From Betaproteobacteria bacterium Ga0077532 (lineage in GTDB: Bacteria; Pseudomonadota; Gammaproteobacteria; Burkholderiales; Ga0077523): a stretch of DNA of 64,000 nt. Position 1 is the stretch's first letter; the number at the start of each line of letters is the position of its first letter. The DNA is taken from contig LNEE01000027.1 of the NCBI GenBank assembly GCA_001464895.1, positions 87,855-151,854 of the forward strand, given 5' to 3'. A program made the position numbers and the translations under genes. The notes under the pieces are model-generated. The model saw only the letters and a list, made by a program, of their open reading frames with translations, was not told where the DNA came from and searched no databases. This document shows positions 1-10,348 of this stretch, piece by piece.

Positions 1-50
1 GAACAGGCGGGCTGACCGGCAGGCTGGAAGGCGGGCCGGAAGGCGGCGTT

Positions 51-860
51 TCAGTCGATCTTGAAGGCATGCACGCAGTAGCCCTCGCGCAGGTTGCGCA
101 GGAACCACCGCATGACCCACGCACGCGTCGATATCGCCCGGTATTCGGCAGCCCGCAACGGGATGGACACGCGGGCAGCCTCCCGATAGCCGAGCGACAT
201 GAACAGCGCCGCGGGATTCTTGGGTGTCCAGGTGAATCGGGCGCCGAGGCGTTCGATCTCAGCGTGGATCTCCTGACCGTACTGCCGGAAGAACTTCTCC
301 GACATGAGGTCACAAAGCAGGCTGTGGTTCGGGAAGAGCTTCTTGAGCACAGCGCAGGTCCGCCGGATGGTGGGCTCGTCGAGGTACATGAGCACGCCTT
401 CCATCACGACGCTCATCCGCTCGGTCGTCGCGAAGGGTGCGAGCTTCGCCTCGAGGGAATCGGTGGAGAAATCGATGGCGATGCGCGTGAGCGACGTCGG
501 GCATGTCGACGCCGGCAGCAGGCGCTCCTTGCGTTCGATGATCGGCGCTTCGTCCAGCTCGACCCAGCGCCCGGAGCCCAGCCGGAACGGCCGGCTGTCG
601 AGGCCGGCACCGAGCAGCACGGTGAGGCGGAGCGGCTGCCCCTTGAAGCGGTCGCGCAGCATGTCGTCGAGGATGCGATGGCGGGTGACGTTGCTGCCGT
701 TCTGATTCGCGAACCGTTCGAAGGCCGCGAAGATGCGCCGGCCGTCGTCGCCCATCAGCGTCGCGGCATGGCGGTCGCCCACCACGGGCACGGGGTTCTC
801 CGCATCGACCATGCGTACGCCGCCGCAGTAGAAGGCCGTCGGCGACACCGGGTTGCTCAT
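51..860 (-). CDS. Class I SAM-dependent O-methyltransferase (LCMT/TcmP-like)
   Basis: 269 residues. It probably transfers a methyl group from SAM to a carboxyl or hydroxyl group of a small molecule. The SAM-binding motif I (VLLGAGLDSRPFRL) is at residues 81-94. It is followed by ELD at 101-103, which should hold the SAM ribose, and by a VVMEGVLMYL segment near residue 150. This layout is typical of the leucine carboxyl methyltransferase family. The ATG at 860 was chosen because the reading frame upstream runs into the next gene. It is the last gene of a minus-strand operon, 32 bases after the PLP enzyme. The substrate cannot be read from sequence. The family call is firm. Confidence 0.85.
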   Translation of the reverse strand: MSNPVSPTAFYCGGVRMVDAENPVPVVGDRHAATLMGDDGRRIFAAFERFANQNGSNVTRHRILDDMLRDRFKGQPLRLTVLLGAGLDSRPFRLGSGRWVELDEAPIIERKERLLPASTCPTSLTRIAIDFSTDSLEAKLAPFATTERMSVVMEGVLMYLDEPTIRRTCAVLKKLFPNHSLLCDLMSEKFFRQYGQEIHAEIERLGARFTWTPKNPAALFMSLGYREAARVSIPLRAAEYRAISTRAWVMRWFLRNLREGYCVHAFKID

Positions 861-892
861 GCATATCCTCCTTGGGTCATCGGCGGGGCGTG

Positions 893-1819
893 TCAGAAGA
901 CGTCGCCCGGATGACAGTTCGCGCCACACACGATCACGCCGACGCGCTCGCCCGGCGCCGCGACATAGCTGCCGGACAGCAGCGCTGCCGTGGCGGCAGC
1001 CCCACCCGGCTCGGCCACGACGCGGAGGTCGCGCCAGAGGAGCCGGCGAGCGGCGATGATATCCGCGTCGTCGACCAGCACGACGCGTTCCACCTGCGTG
1101 CGGGCAATCTTGAAGGCGATCGATCCGATGCGGCGCGCCCCGAGGGAGTCCGCGGCGACCCCCGAAACCGGGACGTCCACCGGGTTGCCGGCTTCGAGCG
1201 CCGCGTGCAGGGCCCGCGAAGTCGTCGGCTCGACACCGACCACTTTCACGCGCCCGTCGAACCACGCGGCGACGCCACCGATCAATCCGCCGCCGCCCAC
1301 CGCGACGAGCACGGTGTCGAGGTCGGGCACCTGGGTCTCGAATTCCCGCCCGGTGGTGCCCTGCCCGGCCACGACTTCCGGCTGATCGTAGGCATGCACC
1401 CGCAGGGCCCCCGTCTCGGCACGTCGCGCCTCGCTCGCCTCGTAGGCCTCGGCGTAGTCGCGGCCGACCACGTTCACCGTGGCGCCCTGCGCCTTCAGGG
1501 CTTCGATCTTCACCGGGTTGGAGATCTCGGGCACGAATATCTCGGCACGGTGACCCAGCACGCGGGCAGCGTAGGCGACGGCGAGACCATGGTTCCCGCC
1601 GGACGCGGCGATCACGCCCGCCGGCACTGCATCGGCGCCCAGGATGCGGTTGAAGGCACCGCGCGCCTTGAACGAACCGGTGTGCTGCAACTGTTCCAGC
1701 TTGAGCGTGATGTCCGCCGGCGTGAGGTCTGACCAGACCCCCGGGCGGAGGACCGGCGTGACGCGCACATGCCCGGCGATCCGCGCCGCCGCTGCCTCGA
1801 TGACGTCGCGCCCGATCAT
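893..1819 (-). CDS. Threonine/serine dehydratase-like PLP enzyme
   Basis: 308 residues, fold-type II PLP family, expected to deaminate threonine or serine or to act on a related hydroxy-amino acid. The PLP lysine lies in GSFKARGA near residue 50, the substrate loop is SGGNHG, and the phosphate-binding loop is GGGGLIGG near residue 178. There is no C-terminal ACT domain, so it resembles catabolic or short IlvA-like enzymes (about 320 residues) rather than the allosteric biosynthetic form. Its ATG overlaps the stop of the upstream DsbA-like gene by four bases (ATGA), so translation is probably coupled. Serine racemase or hydroxyaspartate dehydratase activity is equally possible. Confidence 0.85.
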   Translation of the reverse strand: MIGRDVIEAAAARIAGHVRVTPVLRPGVWSDLTPADITLKLEQLQHTGSFKARGAFNRILGADAVPAGVIAASGGNHGLAVAYAARVLGHRAEIFVPEISNPVKIEALKAQGATVNVVGRDYAEAYEASEARRAETGALRVHAYDQPEVVAGQGTTGREFETQVPDLDTVLVAVGGGGLIGGVAAWFDGRVKVVGVEPTTSRALHAALEAGNPVDVPVSGVAADSLGARRIGSIAFKIARTQVERVVLVDDADIIAARRLLWRDLRVVAEPGGAAATAALLSGSYVAAPGERVGVIVCGANCHPGDVF

Positions 1820-2475
1820 GGCGTCGGGCCCGCCACGGCAAGCGCCTCTTCCATCGCATCGACCAGCACTTCGGCCGGCTGCGCACCCGACACGGCCAGA
1901 CGGCGCTCGAAGATGAAGAACGGCACTCCCTGCACGCCGATCTGCCGGGCCATGTGCTCGTCGGCCGCGACGTCGTCGAGCAGCGCGTCCGACTGCAGGA
2001 AGGCCAGCGCGGCGTCGGCGTCGAGCCCGGCTTCGCCCGCCAGCCCAGCGAGCACCTGGTCGTCCGTGAAATCCCGCGCCTCCAGGAAGTAGCCGCGGAA
2101 GAGCGCTTCCACGAGGGGCCCGGCGTCGCCTGCCTGCGTCGCCCATGCCACCAGACGATGGGCCTGGATCGTGTTGGGCTGGATCTGCATGCGCGCGAAC
2201 TCGAACGGGATGCCCACCTCGCGACCAGCCTGCTCGACGCGGGCGTAGATCTCGCGCGCTCGCTCGGGGCCGCCGAACTTCTGCTCGAGATAGTCCTTGC
2301 GACCGACGCCGGCGCGGGGCATGTCGGGGTTCAGCTGGTAGGCGTGCCACGTGACCGTCACCGGCGTGTCGGGATGCCGCCGGGCCCAGAGCGCGAGCGC
2401 CTGTTCGAGGCGGCGCTTGCCGATGTAGCACCACGGGCAGACCACGTCGGACACGATGTCGAGGGCGAGCGCCAT
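1816..2475 (-). CDS. DsbA family oxidoreductase (FrnE-like)
   Basis: 219 residues, thioredoxin fold of the DsbA/FrnE group. The CPWC active site is at residues 13-16, straight after the first beta strand. The helical insertion and the cis-proline loop (QGVPFFIF) near residue 180 are present. There is no signal peptide, so it should act in the cytoplasm, as FrnE proteins do, in thiol-disulfide exchange or polyketide-related oxidation. It is the first gene of a three-gene minus operon with the PLP enzyme and the methyltransferase. 2-hydroxychromene-2-carboxylate isomerase is related but lacks the CxxC, so it is disfavoured. Confidence 0.88.
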   Translation of the reverse strand: MALALDIVSDVVCPWCYIGKRRLEQALALWARRHPDTPVTVTWHAYQLNPDMPRAGVGRKDYLEQKFGGPERAREIYARVEQAGREVGIPFEFARMQIQPNTIQAHRLVAWATQAGDAGPLVEALFRGYFLEARDFTDDQVLAGLAGEAGLDADAALAFLQSDALLDDVAADEHMARQIGVQGVPFFIFERRLAVSGAQPAEVLVDAMEEALAVAGPTP

Positions 2476-2714
2476 GCGCAAAGCTCCAGTAGGGGAAGTG
2501 GGCGTCGATGATACCCGTCGCCCATTCACGAAAATCGCCTGGAGCCTGTCGGGCTTGGGTGGTCGAAAGCGAGACGGCGGGAGAGCGAGGACAGATCTTG
2601 ACGATTTCGACGAACGTATCGGGAATACGTGAGGAGAAAGCGGCGGGATATGGACCGCTCCCCCACCGTCGCAGCCGACGCATCCCAAGTCCGACAGGCT
2701 CCCGAGGAACCGCT

Positions 2715-3458
2715 ATGATGCCGACGCCTTCACGCCCCGGAACGCTCCGCATGCCGCACCGGACTCCACCGTCCCGCATCGTTCGGCTCCACCTTGCACG
2801 GCTCGTCATCGCATCGTTGCTGACCGCCGTGGCGTGGATGGCCGGCACGACGATGGCGCAGGCGGCAAAGGTCTATCGCTGCCCCGACGGCTCGTATGCC
2901 GACAAGCCCTGCGGCGAAGGTCAGCGCGTGGTGACCACGACGCGGCGCTACACGGCCGTCCCCGGCGAGGACAAGGAATGCGTGGCGATGGCCGACGACG
3001 CCGAGGAGCTCGCCAACGCGAAGGCGGGCGGCGTCACCTCCGCCCAGGCGCTGAAGCGCGTCGACGAGGCCGGCCTCCCCTACGAGCAGCGCACCCTGCG
3101 CAAGAAGTTCGTCGTGAAGATCTACCAGACCAACGGGTCGCCCGCCGAGGTCCGCTCCCTCGTCGAGGCCGACTGCGTCTCCGACAAGAAGACCGCCGCG
3201 AAAGCCTCGGCCGACAAAGCTGCAGCAGACAAGGCCGCCGCCGAGCAGGCTGCCCGCGCCGCCAGCACCCAGACTGCGAACACCGGCACCGCGGCACCCG
3301 TCGGTGGCCCCAGCAAGGCCCAGTGCGAGGAACTGAAGCGCACGCTCGCCATGCTCCGCAACCGGCAGCGCGACGGCGGTACCGGTGGCGACATGGAGCA
3401 GATGCGGGGCGACCAGCGCGACACCGAGAAACAACTCGCGGGGCTCTGTCCACAGTGA
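2715..3458 (+). CDS. Exported DUF4124-domain protein with Ala/Lys-rich coiled coil
   Basis: 247 residues from the ATG at 2715, chosen because GAGG lies seven bases upstream; 2751 is an alternative. An N-terminal hydrophobic segment ending in AQAAK looks like a signal peptide. A short DUF4124-type motif (KVYRCPDGSYADKPC) follows, and about 40 residues of Ala/Lys-rich sequence in the second half should form a coiled coil. Cysteines are spaced as in small periplasmic proteins. The function of the family is unknown. The stop overlaps the GTG start of the hydroxylase FAD subunit, but a functional link is not implied. Confidence 0.75.
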   Translation: MMPTPSRPGTLRMPHRTPPSRIVRLHLARLVIASLLTAVAWMAGTTMAQAAKVYRCPDGSYADKPCGEGQRVVTTTRRYTAVPGEDKECVAMADDAEELANAKAGGVTSAQALKRVDEAGLPYEQRTLRKKFVVKIYQTNGSPAEVRSLVEADCVSDKKTAAKASADKAAADKAAAEQAARAASTQTANTGTAAPVGGPSKAQCEELKRTLAMLRNRQRDGGTGGDMEQMRGDQRDTEKQLAGLCPQ

Positions 3459-4309
3459 CCACCGCCGCCCCCGCCTACGAACGCGCCACGAGCCTCGCGC
3501 TCGCGCTGGACCGACTCGGCGCCGGGGGCGTCACCATCATCGCCGGGGGGACTGACTACTACCCGTCCCGCGTCGGGCGCCCCACCGACGCCGCGCTGCT
3601 CGACATCGCGGACCTCCCGGAACTCCGGGGCATCACCAGCGAGATCGACCACTGGCGCATCGGCGCCGCAGCCACCTGGGCCGACCTCCTCGACGCGCCG
3701 CTGCCTGCCGCATTCGACGGCCTCCGCCAGGCCGCGCGCGAGGTGGGCGGGCTCCAGATCCAGAACGCCGGCACGATCGGCGGCAACCTCTGCAACGCGT
3801 CCCCGGCCGCCGACGGCATCCCCGCCCTCCTCGCCCTCGACGCGACCGTCGAACTCCGCTCCAGCGCCGCCACGACGACCATCCCGCTCTCGTCGTTCAT
3901 CCTCGGGCCACGCCGGACGCGCCGCACGCCGGACCAGCTGGTCACCGCCGTGCTCGTCCCGCACGCGCGGCACGCCGTCACCAGCCGCTTCGTGAAGCTG
4001 GGCGCGCGCCGCTACCTGGTGATCTCGATCGTGATGGCCTCGGCCTGCCTGGAAGTGAACGACGCCGGGAAGATCACCGCAGCCCGCGTGGCCGTGGGCG
4101 CGTGTTCGCCCGTGGCGCGGCGTCTGCCGACCCTCGAACAGCGTCTCGTCGGCACGCGTTTCGGATCAGGCCTGGGCGGACTCGTCGCCCACGATCACCT
4201 CGCCCCGCTCTCCCCCATCGATGACGTGCGGGCCAGCCGGGCGTACCGCATCGACGCGGCGCGCACCGTGGTCGCACGACTGCTCGACGATCTGCCCACA
4301 CCGCGATGA
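3455..4309 (+). CDS. Xanthine dehydrogenase family FAD-binding subunit
   Basis: 284 residues, medium (FAD) subunit of a molybdenum hydroxylase. It carries the FAD pyrophosphate loop IIAGGTD near residue 30 and the second FAD signature [14 protein letters not shown] near residue 108, followed by the CO-dehydrogenase flavoprotein C-terminal domain. It passes electrons from the iron-sulfur clusters to an acceptor. The start is a GTG at 3455 that overlaps the previous stop by four bases. Its own stop overlaps the ATG of the fused Fe-S/Mo subunit (ATGA), so the two are clearly one enzyme. The substrate is probably an N-heterocycle or aldehyde. Confidence 0.9.
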   Translation: MTTAAPAYERATSLALALDRLGAGGVTIIAGGTDYYPSRVGRPTDAALLDIADLPELRGITSEIDHWRIGAAATWADLLDAPLPAAFDGLRQAAREVGGLQIQNAGTIGGNLCNASPAADGIPALLALDATVELRSSAATTTIPLSSFILGPRRTRRTPDQLVTAVLVPHARHAVTSRFVKLGARRYLVISIVMASACLEVNDAGKITAARVAVGACSPVARRLPTLEQRLVGTRFGSGLGGLVAHDHLAPLSPIDDVRASRAYRIDAARTVVARLLDDLPTPR

Positions 4310-7047
4310 ACGCTCCGACACCTCTCACCGCACTCGCCTGGACCGTGAACGGTCGCACCGTCGCCATGCCCGCCGACGGGCGCCGTCGCCTCGCCGACGT
4401 CCTGCGCGACGACCTCGGCCTCACCGGCACGAAGATCGGATGCAACGCCGGCGACTGCGGCGCCTGCACCGTGCTGCTCGACGGCCGCCAGGTGTGCGCG
4501 TGCCTGACGCCCGTGGGGCGCGTGGCCGACCGCGAGGTCACCACCATCGAAGGCTTCGCGGACCAGCCCGACCTCGCGCGGCTGCAGCGCGCCTTCCACG
4601 TGCACCTCGCCACGCAGTGCGGCATCTGCACGCCCGGGATGATCGTCGCCGCGGCCGACCTCCTGCGCCGGAACCCGAACCCCGACGAGGCCGCGATCCT
4701 CGACGCGCTGGGCGGCGTGCTCTGCCGCTGCACGGGTTACCGCAACATCATCACGGCCGTGCAGGCGTGCGTCGCCGAAGTCACGATGCCCGCCGCGCCT
4801 GCCGCCGGACACGCACTCGGCAGCCGCGCTGCGAAGGTCGACGGCGCCGCGAAGGTCACGGGCGCAGAGCGCTTCGGCGCCGACGGCATCCCCGCCGACG
4901 CCCTCTGGCTGCGCGTCGTGCGCTCGCCCCACGCGCGGGCCCGCTTCACCCTCGGCGATCTCGACGCCATGCAGGCGCGCTTCCCGGGGCTCGTGCGCAT
5001 CCTCACCGCGGCCGACGTCCCATCGAACGGCTACGGCATCTACCCCGACGTGAAGGACCAGCCCGTGCTCGCCGACGGCCAGGTGCGCCATCGTGGCGAA
5101 GCGGTCGTCGCGCTCGTCGGGCCGCGCGCGGTGGTCGAGGCGATCCCCGACGACGCCGTGCCGATCCGCTACGACATCGAGACCCCCGTCATCGGCCTCG
5201 ACGCCGCCATGCGCGACGGCGCACCGCTCGTGCAGGCCGCGAAGCCCGGCAACTTCCTCGTGCAGGGGCGCGTGCACCGCGGCGACCCCGCCGGCGCATT
5301 CGCGAACTGCGCGGCCATCGCCGAGGGCACGTTCACCACACGCTACGTCGAGCACGCGTACATCGAACCCGAGGCCGGCTGGGCCAGACGCGTCGGCGAC
5401 CGCGTCGAGATCCACGTCACCACGCAGACGCCGTACATGGACCGCGACGAGGTCGCGATCGTGATGCGCATGGCGCCGGACCAGATCCGCATCGTGCCCA
5501 CCGCGTGCGGCGGCGGCTTCGGCGGCAAGCTCGATCTCTCGGTGCAGCCGCTCATCGCCCTCGCGGCGTGGCTCACCGACCAGCCGGTGGCGTGCGTCTA
5601 CACCCGCCCGGAAAGCATGATGGCCACGACGAAGCGGCACCCGGCCCGCATCCGCGCCCGCTTCGGCGCCGACAGCTCGGGGCGCCTGCAGGCCGTCGAC
5701 GTCGACGCGCTCTTCGACACCGGCGCCTACGCGAGCTGGGGGCCGACGGTCGCGAACCGCGTCCCGGTGCACGCGACCGGCCCCTACGCCGTCCCGCACG
5801 TCACGACGCGCGGCCGCGCGTTCCTCACCAACGAACCGGTGGCCGGCGCCTTCCGCGGCTTCGGCGTCCCGCAGGGCGCGATCGCGCACGAAGCGCTGAT
5901 GGACGACCTCGCGGCACAACTCGCCATCGACCGCCTCGAGATCCGCCGCCGCAACGCGCTACGCGTCGGCGACACCACCGCCACCGGCCAGCGCCTCGAC
6001 GCGAGCTGCGGCCTCGTCGCCTGCCTCGACGCCCTGGAGCCCCACTGGCACACCGCCCTCGCTGCCGCCGAACGCTTCAACGAGACCAGCACGCGCACGC
6101 GCCGCGGCGTCGGCATCGGCTGCATGTGGTACGGCATCGGGAACACCGCGCTGTCGAACCCCTCGACCATGCGCATCGGCATCGCGGCAGACGGCACGGT
6201 CACGTTCTACAACGGCTGCGCCGACATCGGCCAGGGCACCACGACCACGATGCTGCAGGTCGTCGCCGATGGCGCAGGCCTGCCGATGGACACCATCCGC
6301 TCCGTGGTCGCCGACACCGACCTCACGCTCGACGCCGGCAAATCGTCGGCGTCACGCCAAGCATTCGTGTCGGGCAAGGCCGCGGAACTCGCCGGCCGCG
6401 CGCTGCGCGAACACATCCTCGAACGCGTCGGCGCCGTCGAACCCGCAACCATCACCATCGACGGCGCCCGCCTCGTCGTCACCGACCCCGCGGGCGAACA
6501 CCTCTTCGACCTCGCAGCGCTGATCCCCAACGAACGCGGCGACGTCCTCGAAGGCATCGGCCGCTTCGACCCGCCCACGACCCCGCTCGACGCCGACGGC
6601 CAGGGCGTCCCGTACGCCACCTATGCCTTCGCCGCGCAGATGGCCGAAGTCGAAGTCGACCTGGACCTCGGCACCACCCGCGTCACCCGCATCGTCGCCG
6701 CCCACGACGTCGGCCGATCGCTCAACCCGCAACAGGTGGAAGGCCAGATCCACGGCGGCATCGCCCAGGGCCTCGGCCTCGCGCTGATGGAGGAGTACCG
6801 CACCGGCCGCACCGAGAACCTGCACGACTACCTGATCCCGACCATCGGCGACATCCCGCCCATCGAAACCATCCTCATCGAAGACCGCGAACCCCTCGGC
6901 CCCGGCGGCGCGAAGGGCGTAGGCGAACCGGCGCTGATCCCGACGCCGCCCGCGATCCTCGGCGCCATCCGCCACGCGACGGGCGTGCGGATGGACGAGG
7001 TGCCGGTGTTGCCGCATCGGTTGCGGGGTAGGTTGCGGGTGGAATGA
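4306..7047 (+). CDS. Molybdenum hydroxylase, fused [2Fe-2S] and molybdopterin subunits
   Basis: 913 residues. Residues 1-150 form the two [2Fe-2S] domains: plant-type cluster ligands C46, C51, C54 and C64 or C66, then C105, C108, C140 and C142. The rest is the Mo-pterin large subunit, with GGGFGGK near residue 405 and the catalytic-base motif GVGEPAL near the C terminus. Such enzymes hydroxylate purines, nicotinate-type rings or aldehydes with water as oxygen donor. Fusion of small and large subunits with a separate FAD subunit is a less usual arrangement. A 6-hydroxynicotinate-reductase-like gene lies 1.4 kb downstream, which suggests, but does not prove, a pyridine-ring substrate. Confidence 0.92.
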   Translation: MNAPTPLTALAWTVNGRTVAMPADGRRRLADVLRDDLGLTGTKIGCNAGDCGACTVLLDGRQVCACLTPVGRVADREVTTIEGFADQPDLARLQRAFHVHLATQCGICTPGMIVAAADLLRRNPNPDEAAILDALGGVLCRCTGYRNIITAVQACVAEVTMPAAPAAGHALGSRAAKVDGAAKVTGAERFGADGIPADALWLRVVRSPHARARFTLGDLDAMQARFPGLVRILTAADVPSNGYGIYPDVKDQPVLADGQVRHRGEAVVALVGPRAVVEAIPDDAVPIRYDIETPVIGLDAAMRDGAPLVQAAKPGNFLVQGRVHRGDPAGAFANCAAIAEGTFTTRYVEHAYIEPEAGWARRVGDRVEIHVTTQTPYMDRDEVAIVMRMAPDQIRIVPTACGGGFGGKLDLSVQPLIALAAWLTDQPVACVYTRPESMMATTKRHPARIRARFGADSSGRLQAVDVDALFDTGAYASWGPTVANRVPVHATGPYAVPHVTTRGRAFLTNEPVAGAFRGFGVPQGAIAHEALMDDLAAQLAIDRLEIRRRNALRVGDTTATGQRLDASCGLVACLDALEPHWHTALAAAERFNETSTRTRRGVGIGCMWYGIGNTALSNPSTMRIGIAADGTVTFYNGCADIGQGTTTTMLQVVADGAGLPMDTIRSVVADTDLTLDAGKSSASRQAFVSGKAAELAGRALREHILERVGAVEPATITIDGARLVVTDPAGEHLFDLAALIPNERGDVLEGIGRFDPPTTPLDADGQGVPYATYAFAAQMAEVEVDLDLGTTRVTRIVAAHDVGRSLNPQQVEGQIHGGIAQGLGLALMEEYRTGRTENLHDYLIPTIGDIPPIETILIEDREPLGPGGAKGVGEPALIPTPPAILGAIRHATGVRMDEVPVLPHRLRGRLRVE

Positions 7048-7279
7048 GAGGCGCGACGAGCATGGGCTTTCTACACTGGATTTGCGGGACTCAGCACCGA
7101 TCTGGAAAGTGAACGCTGCCAAGCTAGCCTTGATGCTTAGCGCGTTCAACACAGGGGCTCAGCGCCACGCTTGACGGCATGAACAGCAGGTCCTCGGTAC
7201 CGGGCAGCATGACGGCGGGCGTCGAGAATGAACCAACGACTTTGCTTGGGACGACGTCACAACGATTCGGAGTCATGCT

Positions 7280-7756
7280 ATGAGCATCCAGGCCCAGTAT
7301 TTCATCCCTGAAGAGGACACTCTCCGCGAGATCGGACGCATGCAGGTACTTCACGGTCACCTTGACCACTCACTCAGACTTTCCATCAAGCGCATTCTTG
7401 GCATCTCAGTTGACGACCCCGGCTACTGGAACGAAACGCGCGGTATGGCAAAGAATCTGCGCGACAAAGTGCGAGGTCTGATTGCTGAGAAGTGCGACAA
7501 CGACGACGACCGCGCCGTAGTCCTGAACAAGGTACTCGACGACGCCGACGGAGCAACTGAGCTGCGCAACCGCGCGCTCCACAGCGTCTGGATGAAGGAG
7601 CCACGCGGAGATCCGTTCCTCCACGACCGCGACATGGCCTCGAAAAGCCACGTCAACTATCTACCTCCCTCCAAATCGGACTTGGAAGCCCTCAGTGCAC
7701 GAATTCAGCGGATTCATCGCGTACTCGACGGGGTTACGCGTGACCTTCAATGGTGA
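7280..7756 (+). CDS. HEPN-motif hypothetical protein
   Basis: 158 residues, mostly helical and charged. I do not recognise a named family. The segment at residues 96-101 (RNRALH) fits the HEPN RNase motif R-(N/D/H)-x3-H, and the preceding helix is acidic (DNDDD, DDADGATEL), as in many HEPN proteins. Base composition is visibly less GC-rich than the flanking operons, as in the GIY-YIG gene 52 bases downstream. The two genes look like an acquired pair. RNA cleavage, perhaps as a toxin or defence component, is an inference from the motif only. No antitoxin-like (MNT or RHH) partner was seen. Confidence 0.7.
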   Translation: MSIQAQYFIPEEDTLREIGRMQVLHGHLDHSLRLSIKRILGISVDDPGYWNETRGMAKNLRDKVRGLIAEKCDNDDDRAVVLNKVLDDADGATELRNRALHSVWMKEPRGDPFLHDRDMASKSHVNYLPPSKSDLEALSARIQRIHRVLDGVTRDLQW

Positions 7757-7808
7757 CACTGCATGCCTCCGCTTGCGGTGGCCATCCACATTAGGAAGAA
7801 CCTGAGTT

Positions 7809-8282
7809 ATGGATCTCGAACTCCGCTGGGTTGAACCTTACAAGCTTGCAAATGGAAAGCGGGAGGGACTGATCTACAAGGTCCCTGATCTGGACGAAGT
7901 ATCGACGGGTCCGGGCGTCTATGTTTTCACCCGTGTCCATGGAAAAGCAGTTTTCCCGCTGTACATCGGCAAAGCCACAAACCTGCGACGCAGGATCGAG
8001 CAACACATCAAGAGCAACGTCAGGCTCATGCGCGGAATCGAAGACGCCCCCGCTGGTTACCGACGTTTGCACATTGGCGAGCTCGTACCGAAGGGAGGAC
8101 AGGTCGCTGAGAAGGCCGTTCGGATCATCGAGAGCGCATTGATCCGTGCCGCCCTTGCCGATGGCTACGACATCTTCAACATCAAGGGCACCAAGGCTCT
8201 GGTGCATACGATCTCGAATCGCGGCAATCGGGATGCACGACTATGGCTTCGAAGCACCAGCTTGAAGGTAGAGCGTGCATAG
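7809..8282 (+). CDS. GIY-YIG nuclease family protein
   Basis: 157 residues. The GIY-YIG fold is shown by GVY at 36-38, YIG at 52-54, the arginine cluster TNLRRRIEQH at 58-66 and a candidate metal-binding Glu108 in IIESALI. The N-terminal 30 residues are extra to the usual single-domain protein. It should be a metal-dependent DNA endonuclease. It sits alone with the HEPN-motif gene in an AT-richer pocket between two catabolic gene sets, which suggests horizontal transfer. It might be a solitary homing or repair-type nuclease instead of part of a two-gene system. Confidence 0.82.
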   Translation: MDLELRWVEPYKLANGKREGLIYKVPDLDEVSTGPGVYVFTRVHGKAVFPLYIGKATNLRRRIEQHIKSNVRLMRGIEDAPAGYRRLHIGELVPKGGQVAEKAVRIIESALIRAALADGYDIFNIKGTKALVHTISNRGNRDARLWLRSTSLKVERA

Positions 8283-8449
8283 TTGCGTCTGACACCAAAC
8301 TTTCAACCTTCGGGGTCCGGCCTGGCCGCGTCGTCGAGGCGCCAATTGATGCGCGCGCAATCTGGTCCGTAGGCGCGACGAGATGCCACCTGATCCGCAA
8401 GCCGCCTGAATCGACGAGCCACCCTCCGCCCCCGTTTCCCACTCACCCC

Positions 8450-9937
8450 ATGCGCGAAGACACCACCCCCGAATCCGCCGACACCCTCGACACCCCGGTC
8501 CCTGCCGGCAACGTCCGCTGCGATGCCTGCCCCGTGCTCTGCATCATCCGCCCCGGCAAGACCGGTGCGTGTGACCGCTACGCGAACGTCGACGGCAATC
8601 TCGCCCGCGTCGACCCGCTGGTGATCGCACAGCGCGTCGAGGGCAACGGTGGTGCCGTCGTGCGTTTCCTCGACCGTGCCGACGAATGGCGCGGAGAGGT
8701 GCTCGCCGATGCGCCCGTCTTCGTGACCGGCGTCGGTGCCGGTACCACCTACCCCGACTACAAGCCCGCGCCCTTCATCGTGTCGAGCAGGCACGCGGGG
8801 GTCGACATGGTCACCGTCGTGACCGAAGGCATCTTCAGTTACTGCGGCGCGAAGGTGAAGATCGACACCGACCGCTACCTCGGCCCGGAGCAGGCCGCGA
8901 TCCGCGTGGATGGGGAACAGGTAGGCCACGTCACCACCGCGGAGTACGGCTCGCAGATGCTGGCGCTGGGCGGCGTGCGCCATCTCACCGGCGGCACCAA
9001 GCGCGAGGGCCGCGTCGCGTGCGACGTGCTGGAGAAGCTCTGCAACCGCGAGGCCGTGGAACTCGTCATCGACGGCGGTTCGCGCGTCGTCGTGCAGTCG
9101 GGCATGCCGCCCATCGTCGACGGCGAGCGCGAAGACCGCATGCGCGTCGGCTGCGGCTCCGCCACCATCGGCATGTTCGCGCAGCAGTGGCTGGGCCACG
9201 CCGACGAGGTGATCGTCGTCGACGACCACATCACTGGCGTGCTCTCGGAACACCAGGCCGGCCGCTTCCTCGCGATGCGCCCGGCCGGCATCAAGGTCCG
9301 CGGCCGCAAATCCACGCCGGGCCGCTACTTCCGCGTGGCGGAGCCGGGCTCCGGCTGGGGCGGCACCAACGTCACCGATCCGCTGGAGATCATCGAACAC
9401 ATCGACCCCGCCACCGCGTGGCCGGGGCTCACGCTGCTGATGGTCTCCACCACCGGCGAACAGGCCGCGTGGTTCGTCCTCGACGAAGCCCTCCGCCCCC
9501 AACCCGCCCCGCTGCCCGACGCCATCGCGAAGGCCGTGGCGCGCATCGCCGAGAACTGCGAACCCGCGCTTTGCACCGTGCTCTTCATGGGCGGCGCCGG
9601 CGGCAGCCTGCGCTCCGGCGTCACCGAGAACCCCGTGCAGCTCACACGCTCGGTGAAGGACACCCTCACCCGCGTGACCTGCGGCGGCGCCCCGGTCTAC
9701 GTCTGGCCGGGCGGCGGCATCACCATCCTCGTCGACGTCGCCTCGATGCCAGCGAAGTCATTCGGCTCGGTGCCGACACCCGCGCTCGTGGTCCCAATCG
9801 AGTTCACCATTCGCCTGGACCACTACGCGCAACTGGGCGGCCACATGGGCAGCGTGGTGAAACTGGAAGACGTGCTCGCGCGCGACCGGCGTATCGGGAC
9901 GGACTGGGTGGCGGGGAATCCGTGGCCGTTCGGTTGA
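8450..9937 (+). CDS. 6-hydroxynicotinate reductase-like Fe-S flavoprotein
   Basis: 495 residues. The N terminus holds a cysteine cluster (C24, C27, C31, C41) that should bind an iron-sulfur centre. The remainder matches the family annotated as 6-hydroxynicotinate reductase, the ferredoxin-dependent enzyme of anaerobic nicotinate breakdown, with long glycine-rich stretches such as GGAGGSLRSG and WPGGGITILVDV. The ATG at 8450 was chosen because the cysteine cluster begins shortly after; upstream sequence in frame is unlike the family. In my recollection this family often lies beside UPF0280 and DUF1185 genes, which occur here 26 kb away. The real substrate in an aerobic betaproteobacterium is uncertain. 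Confidence 0.75.
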   Translation: MREDTTPESADTLDTPVPAGNVRCDACPVLCIIRPGKTGACDRYANVDGNLARVDPLVIAQRVEGNGGAVVRFLDRADEWRGEVLADAPVFVTGVGAGTTYPDYKPAPFIVSSRHAGVDMVTVVTEGIFSYCGAKVKIDTDRYLGPEQAAIRVDGEQVGHVTTAEYGSQMLALGGVRHLTGGTKREGRVACDVLEKLCNREAVELVIDGGSRVVVQSGMPPIVDGEREDRMRVGCGSATIGMFAQQWLGHADEVIVVDDHITGVLSEHQAGRFLAMRPAGIKVRGRKSTPGRYFRVAEPGSGWGGTNVTDPLEIIEHIDPATAWPGLTLLMVSTTGEQAAWFVLDEALRPQPAPLPDAIAKAVARIAENCEPALCTVLFMGGAGGSLRSGVTENPVQLTRSVKDTLTRVTCGGAPVYVWPGGGITILVDVASMPAKSFGSVPTPALVVPIEFTIRLDHYAQLGGHMGSVVKLEDVLARDRRIGTDWVAGNPWPFG

Positions 9938-10348
9938 GGGTGCGACGCAGACCCTACGGCAGGACCGCGCTCTCGCGGGCAGGACCCGCTCCTACAGACG
10001 CGTGATCCATTCCGACCGTCGGCGGGAGGCAAGAGGTCCTCCCTTCGCTTTCGCGCACCACACGCGCCCTCGCCTGCCGACCCGATGCATGCCGCACCAC
10101 AACGGCTCGACCGGCGATCGAAGCGCACACCCAGTGGGCATGCGCGGGATACGGCCAACGGACGGCATCGACACGCGGTCACCAAGGCATGCCGACGTCC
10201 ACCATCGCATTCCCCCGTGCGCTCCTTCTTTGCGACGTATCCGAGGGCCCCAGCGCGAGAAACATTGCCGGATGACCGTCGCCGTTCACGGACCTTGCTA
10301 AAGAACGGGATGCGCACCTCCGCGCGCTCACCCCGAGAGGTTCCCGTG
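9938..10348 (+). other. Intergenic region with one degenerate GTAG-type palindrome
   Basis: 411 bases without a convincing gene. At 9968-9996 there is one inverted copy of the GTAG palindrome (CGCGGGC-AGG-ACCCGCT followed by CCTAC), just after the reductase stop, where it could form a transcript-end hairpin. A GAGAGG Shine-Dalgarno lies before the next gene. Nothing else was recognised. Confidence 0.6.

Noticed and set aside
7124..7369. Minus-strand open frame of 81 codons beside the HEPN-motif gene
   Set aside because: It overlaps the start of the better supported plus-strand gene and has no recognisable domain or SD.
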